Source: Candidatus Azobacteroides sp.
GTDB taxonomy: Bacteria > Bacteroidota > Bacteroidia > Bacteroidales > WRGA01
Assembly (NCBI GenBank): GCA_021201815.1
Contig: JAJQEC010000001.1
Span: forward strand, 1-51,083
Reading direction: 5' to 3'
Length of the DNA stretch: 51,083 nt
Shown: piece by piece, positions 1 to 9,364 of the stretch
Numbering within the stretch: position 1 is the first letter of the stretch
Layout of the letters: each line of letters starts with the position of its first letter
Translations under genes and position numbers: made by a program
The notes under the pieces: model-generated
Databases searched by the model: none
Told to the model about the DNA's origin: nothing
The model's input: only the letters and a program-made list of their open reading frames with translations

Positions 1-53
1 TGATTATTTACATAGTATCTTCTTCGAGGGGAGAGGGGGTGCGCAGCTTATCT
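1..53 (+). repeat. Left copy of a 53-bp inverted repeat shared with the right end of the window
   Basis: Bases 1-35 match the reverse complement of 51033-51067 exactly, and the match continues to base 53 (51015) with four mismatches at 36, 37, 39 and 49. The shared core contains CTTCTTCGAGGGGAGAG and GCGCAGCT. It lies just past the 3' end of aspS. It may be a dispersed genomic repeat; its function is unknown. Confidence 0.85.
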
Positions 54-61
54 TTTAGTTC

Positions 62-1828
62 TTACTTCTTTGCTTTGTCTTCTTTCAGACAAACCTGTAT
101 TCCCAGTTCGTCCAGTTGTTCCTGATCAATGAAAGAAGGTGCATCAATCATCATATCACGACCGGAATTATTTTTCGGGAAGGCGATACAATCGCGGATA
201 GAATCGAGGCCGGCAAATAAAGATACCAGACGATCCAGCCCAAAGGCAATCCCTCCGTGAGGAGGTGCACCGTATTTAAATGCATCCATAAGAAATCCGA
301 ACTGTTCCTGTGCTTTTTCCGGAGTAAATCCAAGCAACCGGAACATGGTTTGCTGCAACTGGTTGTCATATATACGGATAGACCCCCCTCCTACTTCCAC
401 ACCGTTAATTACCATATCATAGGCATTGGCACGGACCTTTTCAGGAGCGGTATCAATTAACGGAATGTCTTCTTGTTTCGGTGAAGTAAACGGATGATGT
501 TTGGCAAAAAAGCGTCCCAGTTCTTCGTCTTTTTCCAGGAGCGGGAAATCAACTACCCAAAGGTAGGAATAAACATCTTTATCCCGTAATCCTAACCGGC
601 TACCCATTTCCAGGCGAAGCTCGGATAATTGTTTCTGTGTTTTTTCCTTTTCCCCGCTCAACAGCAGTAGCAGGTCACCCGGTTTTGCCTGACAACGTTC
701 CGCCCATTTCCGCAGGTCGTCCTGGCTATAAAACTTATCCACGGAAGATTTAAACGTTCCGTCTGTTTCACATTTCACATACACCAAACCCTTTGCTCCG
801 ATCTGAGGGCGTTTTACGAAATTCGTCAGTTCATCCAGTTGCTTCCGCGTATACGCAGCACACCCCTCAGCACAAATCGCCCCGACGTATTCGGAGGAAT
901 CAAAAACGACAAACTCCTTTCCTTCTGTCAGGTCTTTGAGTTCCACGAATTTCATTTCGAAACGTGTATCCGGTTTGTCATTTCCATAATATTTCATGGC
1001 ATCCGCATACGACATCCGTGGGAAGTCGGCAATATCCAGTCCTTTTATTTTTTTAAATAAATATTTAGTCAATGCTTCAAATACTTCCAGAATATCCTCC
1101 TGGGAAACAAAAGCCATCTCGCAGTCGATCTGGGTAAATTCCGGCTGGCGGTCTGCCCGCAGATCTTCATCCCGGAAACATTTCACAATCTGAAAATACC
1201 GGTCAAAACCCGATACCATCAGTAGCTGTTTAAATGTTTGGGGAGATTGTGGCAAGGCATAGAATTGTCCGGGATTCATCCGGGAAGACACAATAAAGTC
1301 TCGTGCTCCTTCCGGTGTAGAGTTAATGAGTACCGGCGTTTCCACTTCCAGGAAATTTCTTTCATTCAGGAAACTTCTGGTTTCAAAAGCTACCTGATTC
1401 CGTAACTCCAGGTTTTTACGTACGACATTCCTGCGCAAATCCAGATAACGGTATTTCATCCGGAGATCATCGCCTCCGTCTGTTTCGTCTTCAATAGTAA
1501 AAGGAGGTGTTTCCGAAGCATTGAGGATATGCAGGCAGGAAACGATAATCTCAATTTCTCCTGTTGGGATATTTTTATTTTTACTCGAGCGTTCTTTTAC
1601 AGTGCCTTCTACCTGGATCACATATTCCCGTCCCAGTTCATTTGCCTGTTCCCAGAGAGCAGCATCTGTTTCCTGATTGAAAGCAAGCTGGGTAATGCCG
1701 TACCTGTCCCGGAGGTCAATAAAGGTCATTCCTCCCATTCTCCGGATACGTTGTACCCATCCGGCCAGTAAAACGGTTTCATCTACATTGGCTAAACGCA
1801 ATTCTCCACAAGTTCTGTTCCGATACAT
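62..1828 (-). CDS. aspS: Aspartyl-tRNA synthetase
   Basis: Class II aminoacyl-tRNA synthetase that charges tRNA-Asp with aspartate in the cytoplasm. The 588-residue length is normal for the bacterial enzyme. The N-terminal OB-fold anticodon-binding domain (about residues 1-110, with [20 protein letters not shown]) is followed by the catalytic core. Motif 2 reads [18 protein letters not shown] and motif 3 reads [15 protein letters not shown], and between them sits the GAD insertion typical of bacterial AspRS. The aspartate-binding [12 protein letters not shown] segment is intact. The start is the ATG giving [10 protein letters not shown], the usual beginning of the family. It appears monocistronic: the upstream gene, also on the minus strand, has its own terminator. 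The C-terminus is lysine-rich (EDKAKK). Identification is secure. Confidence 0.97.
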   Translation of the reverse strand: MYRNRTCGELRLANVDETVLLAGWVQRIRRMGGMTFIDLRDRYGITQLAFNQETDAALWEQANELGREYVIQVEGTVKERSSKNKNIPTGEIEIIVSCLHILNASETPPFTIEDETDGGDDLRMKYRYLDLRRNVVRKNLELRNQVAFETRSFLNERNFLEVETPVLINSTPEGARDFIVSSRMNPGQFYALPQSPQTFKQLLMVSGFDRYFQIVKCFRDEDLRADRQPEFTQIDCEMAFVSQEDILEVFEALTKYLFKKIKGLDIADFPRMSYADAMKYYGNDKPDTRFEMKFVELKDLTEGKEFVVFDSSEYVGAICAEGCAAYTRKQLDELTNFVKRPQIGAKGLVYVKCETDGTFKSSVDKFYSQDDLRKWAERCQAKPGDLLLLLSGEKEKTQKQLSELRLEMGSRLGLRDKDVYSYLWVVDFPLLEKDEELGRFFAKHHPFTSPKQEDIPLIDTAPEKVRANAYDMVINGVEVGGGSIRIYDNQLQQTMFRLLGFTPEKAQEQFGFLMDAFKYGAPPHGGIAFGLDRLVSLFAGLDSIRDCIAFPKNNSGRDMMIDAPSFIDQEQLDELGIQVCLKEDKAKK

Positions 1829-1927
1829 TGAGTGCTAATTAATAAAGTAATAGGTAAAAAGTATAAAGTAAAAGCAGAAAAGATTGTTTTCTAATTCATC
1901 TTTTGTGTTTTACTTTTTAAGTGAATG

Positions 1928-1935
1928 CAAATGTA
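1928..1935 (-). promoter_or_regulatory. Bacteroidota -7 promoter box upstream of aspS
   Basis: On the minus strand this reads TACATTTG, a full match to TAnnTTTG. It lies about 100 bases before the aspS start. No clear TTTG -33 element is seen at the expected spacing. Confidence 0.5.
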
Positions 1936-1999
1936 GCACAAAAATTGTGAATATTTTTCATAAAAAGGTGTCTTTCTGAGAGGGAAGGCTTTTTGTGTT

Positions 2000-2050
2000 C
2001 TATAAAAAATCAAAGCTGACAGGTGAAACAAGCAGACCTATCAACTTTGA
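2000..2050 (-). terminator. Rho-independent terminator after the leucine-rich repeat gene
   Basis: On the minus strand an imperfect hairpin, with arms TCAAAGTTGATAGGT and ACCTGTCAGCTTTGA around an 11-base loop, is followed directly by a T run (ATTTTTTATAG). It starts about 20 bases past the stop codon of the 2071-5679 gene. Confidence 0.8.
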
Positions 2051-2070
2051 TTCCGAATAGAAGATATTTT

Positions 2071-5000
2071 CTATTGTTTTATAATTTTGTAGACAACGGT
2101 GTTTGTTTTTTCTCCCTCCACTTTCATTAAATAAATCCCAGCTTCATAGTCTTTTACCAAAAAGGTTTCTACCGGATTATTTATTTTCTGTTTGAATATT
2201 ACTTTTCCCTGCAGGTTAGTCATAGTCAACTCACTTCCTTGTGCACCTTCCACCGTCAGGACATCCGTCACCGGATTCGGATAGAAATGAACCAATGGCC
2301 TGCTATCCGAAACATCCCCAATCGATAAAGGCTGCGTAACAAAATTACCGGCGGATATGCTTACTTCTTCATTTTCTTCATTATAGGAAGTCAATGTATA
2401 ATAATAGGAGGCTTCCGGGTTCAGGTCTTCTATGATACAAATAAGGATTTCCCCTTCTGCTGTTGCTGTTTTCAGGATATTACCGTTTTCATCCAGCCGG
2501 AAGCGGGCATATTCCTGCGTGCGCGCCTCATTGGAGTAAATAATCAATACATAACCGGTAGCTCCTTCTACTTCGCTCCAGGTAATTTCCACAACAGTAG
2601 GTTGTGCATTTATAGTTACATTGGGGTCTGCATTTTCCCGCGGGGCAAAGACGGCATACAGCATCCGGGAAGAAACGGTGGTGAAAGTATATTCCCGGTC
2701 GGTGGAGATAATTTCTTTTTCTTCCATCCAGCCTTTGAATTCATACCCGGCATGTGGCAGAGCAGAAAGGGTAGCGGTAACATCTGTCAGGTATTCCCCT
2801 CCCCCAATGATAACTCCACCGTTTAAAGGTACCGAAGCTGTTTTTATCAATACAGGAGCTTCTCCCTGAATAAACTGAAACTCTTTCCAGCCCGTCGCTT
2901 TTTCGTAAAAAGCTTTGCTTTCGGAAGGCACATGTAAAATACAGGTAAATGTATTTACACCATTGAAAGTATTAACCATACAACCAGGAGGAAGGGCATT
3001 CTGCGAATAGATATTTTCCAACCCGCTGCAAAAATAAAATGCATTTTCACCGATTCCATTGACTGTACTTGCCAACGTAACTTCTTTCAACGAAGAACAA
3101 TTATATAAAGCCCCATATCCGATTGTCGTACATGGAGAAGCAACGGTTAATGTCTCTAATTTTTGAGGGAAATAGTAGGTATTCCACTGTCCTTCCTGAT
3201 GATACTGGACAACGGATCTCATCCGGCTGTCGGAAGTTGTTCCGAAAAGAGAGCCTAATATCGCTTCCCTGCCTGTAGAATTCGCAGTCAGCCCGATAAA
3301 TGGCAAAGTAAGTGACTTCAGATTTTCACATCCGGAGAAGGCAGCTTCCGCAATCTGAGTGATACTAGACGGAAGTGTAACAGATTGCAACTCTGTGCAA
3401 CCGGAAAAAGCGTCCCGCCCGATGCCTGTTACAGTATATAAATTTCCTTGATAAATAACTGTAGCTGGGATAATTAATTCTCCTTTGTAACCTTTTTCTT
3501 CTTTATTGTGCCGAATTACAATTGCTTTATTTCCTTCCGGATAATACCAGACACCATCTACCTCAAAGGAAAGAGATGTTTCTTCAAGCCGGAAATCCTG
3601 CCAGTATTTTGCTGACTGATAAGCAGCTAAGCTGCCAGAAGGTATAATTATTTTACATTCTTCTCTGTTAATGCTATAAAACGGGTCCCATCCGGTCATC
3701 TGTGAATAGCGTAATGTAACTGAAGAGGGATCATTCCAGGGAGCTATCATTTCTTTTATATTGACTGAATAAAGAAATGCTCCTTCTTCTATATAATTTA
3801 TAGTTTCGGAAAAAGCTATTTTCTCCAGACTTAAACATTCCATAAACGCTTTTGCGGAAATATACTCTAACCCTTCATGAAAAACCAGAGAAGTAAGAGA
3901 AGAACAATACCCAAAAGCTCCTAATGCTATTTTTTTCACTCCCGGCATTGAAATAGAAGAAAGAGCAGAACAATTGACAAAGCAGGAACTAGGAACTTCT
4001 TCTATTTTTGAGGGAATTCTGACAGAGATGAGATTTTTACAGCCTTCAAAAGCATGCGTTCCGATTTTAACTACACTTTCAGGAATATTGATTTCTTCAA
4101 AAGCGCAATGACTAAAAGCATTCTCTCCGATATCTGTTAATCCCTCCGGCAAAACAAGTGTAGAGGACAAACCCTGACACTTGACAAAAGCGTCATGTTC
4201 AATAGATTTTAACCCTTTAGGTAAAATTATCTCCGTAATATCTTCGCACCAACAAAAACTAAAGGCTCCAATAGTGGTTACCGGGTAGGTTTTACCCTGA
4301 TAAATAACCGCAGCAGGAATTTCTATTTTTCCCTGGTAGTCTTGCCCGAGTTTACTTCTGCAGGATACTACGGCTTCATTGTCTTTTAAATAATAATAAA
4401 TACCATTTACTTTAAAATCAAATAATGTTTCTTCAAATTTAAAGTCTTTCCATACCTCTGTATTCTGATATACAGACAATGTTCCTTTAGGAACAGTAAA
4501 TTTAAACAAGGCTTTATCGAGGTGTGAAAATACATTATTAAAATGGTAATCTTCTAAAGAAACTAATGAAGGATCTTCCCAGGGAGCGTATATCTCCTTT
4601 ATATTACGAGATTCAAAAAAGGCTCCCCCTCCGATAAATGTCATATTTTCCGATAAAATAACAGCAAAAAGAGAAGGGCAATATGCAAAAGATAAGCCAC
4701 CAATTCCGGTTACAGTTTCCGGAAGAGTGATAAATTTAAGGGAAGTACAGCCATAAAAAGCGTAAGAACCTACATATTTCACGCCTTTTTCTATATATAC
4801 AGAAGTAAGTTTTGTACATTCACTAAAACATTCCGACTCGATATTTTCCACTCCTCCAGGTATGTTAATAGTAGTCAGTTCTGTACATGCAAGAAAAGCC
4901 GTTACTCCTAATTTTGTTACATTTTTCGGTATTTCTACAACGGTAAGTCCTGTACAAACGGCAAAAGCTCCATTTCCGATTGTAGTTACATTTTCAGGAA

Positions 5001-5679
5001 TATCGACAGAAGTTAATCCTTTACAGTTTGAGAATGCATAATCCCCTATTTCTACTAATGAAGCTGGTAAAACAACGGATGTAAGGTTTTCACAGAATCC
5101 AAATGCCAGCCAGCCGATACTTTTTATCCCTTCCTTAACTTTTATGGACGTATTTAATGGCATATCTCCTTTATATTTATATAAGACATTTCCTATATAT
5201 ATAATACCATCCGGTAATTTTTTATACCATTCTGTATCTTCAAATGTCTCACGACCTATATAAGATATGTTTTCAGCAAAAGAGACAGAAGCAAGATTTA
5301 TACAACCGGAGAAAGCCGAATGTTCTATCCGAGTAAGGTGTTTTGGAAGAGAAATAGCTGTAAGTCCCGTACAGTCTTCAAAAGCAGAATAGCCTATATT
5401 AACTACATTATCAGGTATAATAACAGAAGTAAGTTCAGGACAATTTTTAAAGGACTCATGATCAATGCCGGTTACCTGATAAGTAACTCCCTGATAAGAA
5501 ACGGTTTCAGGAATAATAACGTCTCCCCTGTAACTGCCATATGAAAGAGAAGAATAAGTAACAAGAACATTCTTTCCTTCTTTATTATAATAAATTCCTC
5601 CCACTTCGAAATCATATGCCCATAACTGACTAACAGAAAAAAGGCACACAACAGAAAAAAGTACTTGTTTTAATCTCAT
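2071..5679 (-). CDS. Secreted BspA-like leucine-rich repeat protein with T9SS sorting domain
   Basis: A 1202-residue surface or secreted protein. A signal peptide (MRLKQVLFSVVCLFSVSQLWA) is followed by three related modules starting near residues 22, 415 and 705. Each opens with a strand-rich cap (pattern F.V.GIYY, then a Y.G...IP..V.YQG segment) and runs into BspA/LRR_5-type repeats of the kind IP..V..IG..AF..C..L. From about 975 to 1045 there is an InlB/Flg_new-like beta-repeat (GYEFKGWM), then a fibronectin III-like segment. From about 1133 the tail carries the T9SS type A sorting signature FYPNPVTDVLTV ending with KIIKQ. BspA-like proteins are known for adhesion to host matrix or other bacteria; the ligand here cannot be told. 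The three modules look like internal duplication of one cap-plus-LRR unit. Confidence 0.9.
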   Translation of the reverse strand: MRLKQVLFSVVCLFSVSQLWAYDFEVGGIYYNKEGKNVLVTYSSLSYGSYRGDVIIPETVSYQGVTYQVTGIDHESFKNCPELTSVIIPDNVVNIGYSAFEDCTGLTAISLPKHLTRIEHSAFSGCINLASVSFAENISYIGRETFEDTEWYKKLPDGIIYIGNVLYKYKGDMPLNTSIKVKEGIKSIGWLAFGFCENLTSVVLPASLVEIGDYAFSNCKGLTSVDIPENVTTIGNGAFAVCTGLTVVEIPKNVTKLGVTAFLACTELTTINIPGGVENIESECFSECTKLTSVYIEKGVKYVGSYAFYGCTSLKFITLPETVTGIGGLSFAYCPSLFAVILSENMTFIGGGAFFESRNIKEIYAPWEDPSLVSLEDYHFNNVFSHLDKALFKFTVPKGTLSVYQNTEVWKDFKFEETLFDFKVNGIYYYLKDNEAVVSCRSKLGQDYQGKIEIPAAVIYQGKTYPVTTIGAFSFCWCEDITEIILPKGLKSIEHDAFVKCQGLSSTLVLPEGLTDIGENAFSHCAFEEINIPESVVKIGTHAFEGCKNLISVRIPSKIEEVPSSCFVNCSALSSISMPGVKKIALGAFGYCSSLTSLVFHEGLEYISAKAFMECLSLEKIAFSETINYIEEGAFLYSVNIKEMIAPWNDPSSVTLRYSQMTGWDPFYSINREECKIIIPSGSLAAYQSAKYWQDFRLEETSLSFEVDGVWYYPEGNKAIVIRHNKEEKGYKGELIIPATVIYQGNLYTVTGIGRDAFSGCTELQSVTLPSSITQIAEAAFSGCENLKSLTLPFIGLTANSTGREAILGSLFGTTSDSRMRSVVQYHQEGQWNTYYFPQKLETLTVASPCTTIGYGALYNCSSLKEVTLASTVNGIGENAFYFCSGLENIYSQNALPPGCMVNTFNGVNTFTCILHVPSESKAFYEKATGWKEFQFIQGEAPVLIKTASVPLNGGVIIGGGEYLTDVTATLSALPHAGYEFKGWMEEKEIISTDREYTFTTVSSRMLYAVFAPRENADPNVTINAQPTVVEITWSEVEGATGYVLIIYSNEARTQEYARFRLDENGNILKTATAEGEILICIIEDLNPEASYYYTLTSYNEENEEVSISAGNFVTQPLSIGDVSDSRPLVHFYPNPVTDVLTVEGAQGSELTMTNLQGKVIFKQKINNPVETFLVKDYEAGIYLMKVEGEKTNTVVYKIIKQ

Positions 5680-5834
5680 AGCTCTTTGGGTTATTTTTGG
5701 TTAAAAATGAGTGTATTTCTATTTAAAATCTTATTCTTCCCTTAAGGAATATTATACCATTATTATATTATAATCTGTAATATAAAGGCAGATTAATATA
5801 ATTAACTAAAATATTTATATAAATTAATAATATA

Positions 5835-5842
5835 CAAAATTA
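5835..5842 (-). promoter_or_regulatory. Candidate promoter for the leucine-rich repeat gene
   Basis: The minus strand reads TAATTTTG (TAnnTTTG), with a TTTTG 17 bases upstream at 5860-5864 as a possible -33 element. It is about 155 bases from the start codon. Such boxes also occur by chance in AT-rich DNA. Confidence 0.35.
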
Positions 5843-6123
5843 ATATTATTTTACTAAATCAAAAGCAATTTTTTAATAAATAAATTAAACCTACAGTTTA
5901 AAATAAACAATCATAACCATCACCATTAAAAGATGAGTGAGAGAAAAAGATAATTCATAAAAGCAAATACTCATATTTCCAACTCTCTGTATTTAGGTTA
6001 ACAATATGTGAAGAATAATAAAAAACAAATTTATAGTCATATAAAAGATAAGTAAATAAAAATGAACTGGTCTGTTTTTAATGAAGAGCCATCTAATCTA
6101 TTTCTTTATTCGCTTTTTTTCTT

Positions 6124-6131
6124 TAAGTTTG
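6124..6131 (+). promoter_or_regulatory. -7 promoter box for iorA that decides its start codon
   Basis: TAAGTTTG matches TAnnTTTG exactly and lies 30 bases before the ATG at 6162. A longer reading frame opens at 6081, but this promoter would lie inside its coding sequence, so 6162 is the likelier start. Confidence 0.55.
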
Positions 6132-6161
6132 CATAGTAAAAAATTACTTTTAATTAAGAGA

Positions 6162-7751
6162 ATGAATAAAGTATTACTATTAGGCGACGAAGCAATAGCA
6201 CAGGCAGCCTTAGATGCGGGGTTATCAGGAGTGTATGCATATCCGGGAACACCATCCACCGAAATTACCGAATATATTCAGGCTTCTTCCGAAGCAAAAG
6301 AAAAAAATATACACAGTCAATGGGCGGCTAATGAGAAAACCGCTATGGAAGCCGCGTTAGGAATGTCTTATGTAGGAAAAAGGGCGCTTGTCTGTATGAA
6401 ACATGTAGGATTGAATGTGGCAGCGGATGCTTTTATTAATTCTGCCATGACCGGCATTAACGGCGGACTCATTGTGTTGGCTGCGGATGACCCGTCCATG
6501 CATTCCTCCCAGAATGAACAGGATTCCCGTTTTTACGGAAACTTTGCGATGATTCCGATCTTGGAACCGTCTAATCAACAGGAGGCTTATGATATGGTGT
6601 ATCATGGATTCGAACTATCCGAAACTCTGGGTGTGCCGCTTGTGTTACGTATTACCACGCGTCTTGCTCATTCCCGTGCCGGAGTGACAAGAAAAGAAAT
6701 AAAACCACAGAACGAATTATCATTCCCTCAGGATCCGCAACGTTTTGTTTTATTACCGGCAAATGCCCGGAAACGATATAAATGGCTGATAGAGACACAG
6801 CATATATTTGTTGAAAATTCGGAACAATCTTCTTATAATCAATACATAGAAGGAACGGATAAAAACAAGGGTATTGTTGCTTGCGGAATTGCCTATAATT
6901 ATTTAATGGAAAACTATCCGGACGGGTGTCCCTATCCGGTATTGAAAATCGGACAATACCCCTTGCCAAAAAAACAGCTATTACGGCTGGTGGAAGAATG
7001 CGAAGAAATTCTGGTGCTTGAAGATGGTTATCCACTGGTAGAAGAATCTCTGAAAGGGTATCTGGGAATCGGAATAAAAGTAACCGGAAGGCTGGACGGT
7101 ACCCTTCCACGAGATGGGGAACTAACCCCGGATAAAGTAGGGAAAGCACTCGGGCTGGCACAGGAAGAAGAAGTTCCGGTTCCAGAGATAGTAAAAATGC
7201 GTCCTCCCTCTCTTTGCCAGGGATGCAGCCACCGGGATGTATATGAAATACTGAATGAAGTAGCCAAAGAATATGAAAATGCCCGTATATTCAGTGACAT
7301 AGGCTGTTATACCTTAGGAGCCCTGCCTCCTTTCCGCGCCATACACTCCTGTGTGGATATGGGAGCGTCTATCACAATGGCTAAAGGAGCGGCAGATGGC
7401 GGATTATATCCGGCGATTGCAGTCATAGGAGATTCAACGTTTACCCATTCGGGAATGACCGGATTACTGGATTGTGTCAATGAAAACACACCGGTTACCA
7501 TTATTATCTCGGATAATGAGACGACAGCGATGACCGGCGGACAGGATTCGTCCGGTACCGGGAAACTCCACACAATCTGTCAGGGACTGGGGGTAGACCC
7601 GACGCATATCCGTAGCTTTGTTCCTCTGAAAAAGAACCATGAGGAGATGAGAAAGATTATGCGGGAAGAGATTACTTATAAAGGAGTATCTGTAATTATC
7701 CCCTGTCGGGAATGCATCCAGATTATCGGGAAAAAGAAAAAGAAGAAGTAA
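6162..7751 (+). CDS. iorA: Indolepyruvate:ferredoxin oxidoreductase, alpha subunit
   Basis: Thiamine-diphosphate subunit of the oxidoreductase that converts aryl pyruvates (from aromatic amino acid transamination) to aryl-acetyl-CoA with reduction of ferredoxin. The 529-residue protein starts MNKVLLLGDEAIAQAALDAG, with the YPGTPSTEITEY pyrimidine-domain motif early and the ThDP-binding GDSTFTHSGMTGLLD segment plus NETTAMTGGQ near residues 420-450. The archaeal enzyme has a C-terminal double [4Fe-4S] ferredoxin domain. This protein stops soon after PCRECIQ and ends in a run of six lysines, so that domain is missing. iorB follows 93 bases downstream on the same strand. The frame is open back to 6081, but the extra 27 residues do not look conserved and contain a promoter box. 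Confidence 0.93.
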   Translation: MNKVLLLGDEAIAQAALDAGLSGVYAYPGTPSTEITEYIQASSEAKEKNIHSQWAANEKTAMEAALGMSYVGKRALVCMKHVGLNVAADAFINSAMTGINGGLIVLAADDPSMHSSQNEQDSRFYGNFAMIPILEPSNQQEAYDMVYHGFELSETLGVPLVLRITTRLAHSRAGVTRKEIKPQNELSFPQDPQRFVLLPANARKRYKWLIETQHIFVENSEQSSYNQYIEGTDKNKGIVACGIAYNYLMENYPDGCPYPVLKIGQYPLPKKQLLRLVEECEEILVLEDGYPLVEESLKGYLGIGIKVTGRLDGTLPRDGELTPDKVGKALGLAQEEEVPVPEIVKMRPPSLCQGCSHRDVYEILNEVAKEYENARIFSDIGCYTLGALPPFRAIHSCVDMGASITMAKGAADGGLYPAIAVIGDSTFTHSGMTGLLDCVNENTPVTIIISDNETTAMTGGQDSSGTGKLHTICQGLGVDPTHIRSFVPLKKNHEEMRKIMREEITYKGVSVIIPCRECIQIIGKKKKKK

Positions 7752-7844
7752 AAGAAAGCAGGAAAGCAGGGAACCTTCCATATTTTATATATGAAGCATT
7801 CAGGTATTCCTCTTTCCAGATAAATATTAACAACAGGTAAATCA

Positions 7845-8429
7845 ATGAAAACAGATATTATATTATCCGGAGTAGGTGGACAGGGAATTTTATCCATTGC
7901 TGCTGTTATCGGAGAAGCCGCTCTGGAAAACGGGCTCTATATGAAGCAGGCGGAAGTACACGGAATGAGCCAGCGTGGTGGGGATGTACAATCTAACTTA
8001 CGGATTTCCGACCGTCCTATTGCTTCTGACTTGATTCCTAAAGGAAAAGCAGATCTGATTATTTCCCTGGAACCGATGGAAGCATTGCGCTATCTTCCCT
8101 ATCTGAAAACGAACGGATGGCTGGTTACCAATGCTTCTCCTTTTATTAATATCCCGGATTATCCCCCTCTGGAAGATATTATGGGAGAAATTGAAAAGCT
8201 TTCTAATAAAATTATTGTCGATGTAGATAAAATTGCAAAGGAAGTGGGTTCTATCCGGGTGGCAAATATGGTGCTACTGGGAGCTACTACTCCGTTCCTG
8301 GGAATTTCGTATGACAAAATAGAGAATGGGATCAGACAAATTTTCGAACGAAAGGGAGAAGCCATTATCGAGTTAAACCTGAAAGCGCTGGAAGCAGGAA
8401 AAAACGCAGCAAACCAGATATACAACTAA
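7845..8429 (+). CDS. iorB: Indolepyruvate:ferredoxin oxidoreductase, beta subunit
   Basis: The 194-residue partner of IorA, belonging to the gamma-domain family of 2-oxoacid:ferredoxin oxidoreductases. The diagnostic N-terminus is present: SGVGGQGILSIAAVIGEAA, then EVHGMSQRGGDVQSNLR, which form the interface with the alpha subunit and bind CoA. Length and order (iorA then iorB) are normal. It probably shares the iorA transcript, since no terminator hairpin is seen in the 93-base gap. In other Bacteroidales a phenylacetate-CoA ligase gene often follows; here a lipoprotein gene follows instead. Confidence 0.93.
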   Translation: MKTDIILSGVGGQGILSIAAVIGEAALENGLYMKQAEVHGMSQRGGDVQSNLRISDRPIASDLIPKGKADLIISLEPMEALRYLPYLKTNGWLVTNASPFINIPDYPPLEDIMGEIEKLSNKIIVDVDKIAKEVGSIRVANMVLLGATTPFLGISYDKIENGIRQIFERKGEAIIELNLKALEAGKNAANQIYN

Positions 8430-8485
8430 AAAGTAAAGGAGAATCATTTTTATTTTAATGCTATCCTTTTCCTAAAAAATATAAT

Positions 8486-9334
8486 ATGAAGAACTTGAAA
8501 GCTATTTTTCTATTTTTACTTGCCGGCCTTCTGATTACAGGCTGTAATAAAGATGAAGAAAAAGCAAAAGCACGTCTTGATGTGGCAAGAGAATATATGC
8601 AAAAGCAGGAATATGCTGCTGCCAGGGCTGAGATAGACAGCATCCGCATATTGTATCCGAAAGCGCTGAGTATACTCAAAGAAAGTCAGGGACTGGGATG
8701 GGAAATAGAATCAAAGGAACTGGAACGTTCTATTTCTTATTTAGATAGCATGATGGTGGTATATCAGGAAAAGGCTGATTCTATCCGGAAGGATCTTCTG
8801 GTTGAAAAAAACGAAGAATACCAAACGGAAGCTATCTATATGGACAAAAATCAGACACTGGAAAAAACGATGGGAACTACCTGCCTTCGTTTTTATGTAA
8901 ATGAACGGGGAGACATGACAGCAATGGCGGTTGCATCGGGTGCCGGAAAAGGTTCTTTCACCGCAGTAAGAGCTGAAACCCCCTCTGGCATATACGGCGA
9001 AACTCCGGAAATCTACAAAGAGGATAGCAATAATTTTAACGGAGAGTTATCCCAAACCTTGACATTCTCCAGAGGAAAAGACAATGGATTTATTGAATTT
9101 CTTTATACCTACAGGGAAGAACCTCTCAAAATTTCTTTCCTGGGAAGTGGAAAGCCTTATGTCTACACGTTTGGAAATAATGAGAGAAAAGCACTTGCCT
9201 CTGTATATGAATTATCTTTTGCCCTGACAAATATCAACCAATTAAAAAAAGAACGGAAATTAACCGAGGCAAAACTTAAATTCGCGAAAGATGCAATCGT
9301 AAAAAGTAACATTCCTAAAAATAAAAATAATTAA
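8486..9334 (+). CDS. Lipoprotein of unknown function with a helical N-terminal region
   Basis: A 282-residue protein with a lipoprotein signal peptide: MKNLKAIFLFLLAGLLITGC, lipobox LITGC with Cys20 as the lipidated residue. The next ~100 residues are charged and helical, resembling a short TPR-like pair (AREYMQKQEYAAARAEIDSI) followed by a coiled-coil-like stretch. The C-terminal half is strand-rich and unfamiliar. It lies 56 bases after iorB and 30 bases before the dipeptidyl peptidase gene, all on one strand, so it may be co-transcribed. No specific family is recognised; envelope localisation is the only supported inference. Confidence 0.85.
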   Translation: MKNLKAIFLFLLAGLLITGCNKDEEKAKARLDVAREYMQKQEYAAARAEIDSIRILYPKALSILKESQGLGWEIESKELERSISYLDSMMVVYQEKADSIRKDLLVEKNEEYQTEAIYMDKNQTLEKTMGTTCLRFYVNERGDMTAMAVASGAGKGSFTAVRAETPSGIYGETPEIYKEDSNNFNGELSQTLTFSRGKDNGFIEFLYTYREEPLKISFLGSGKPYVYTFGNNERKALASVYELSFALTNINQLKKERKLTEAKLKFAKDAIVKSNIPKNKNN

Positions 9335-9364
9335 CGACGAACCCCTCCCCTAACCTACCATAAT

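Larger units (their letters stand above)
5680..6161. other. AT-rich divergent intergenic region
   Basis: Very AT-rich sequence between two divergently transcribed genes. It holds the candidate promoter boxes listed separately (5835-5842 minus, 6124-6131 plus). No coding region or structured RNA is recognised. Confidence 0.6.

Noticed and set aside
6081-6161. N-terminal extension of IorA
   Set aside because: The extra residues are not family-like and the region contains the TAAGTTTG promoter box.
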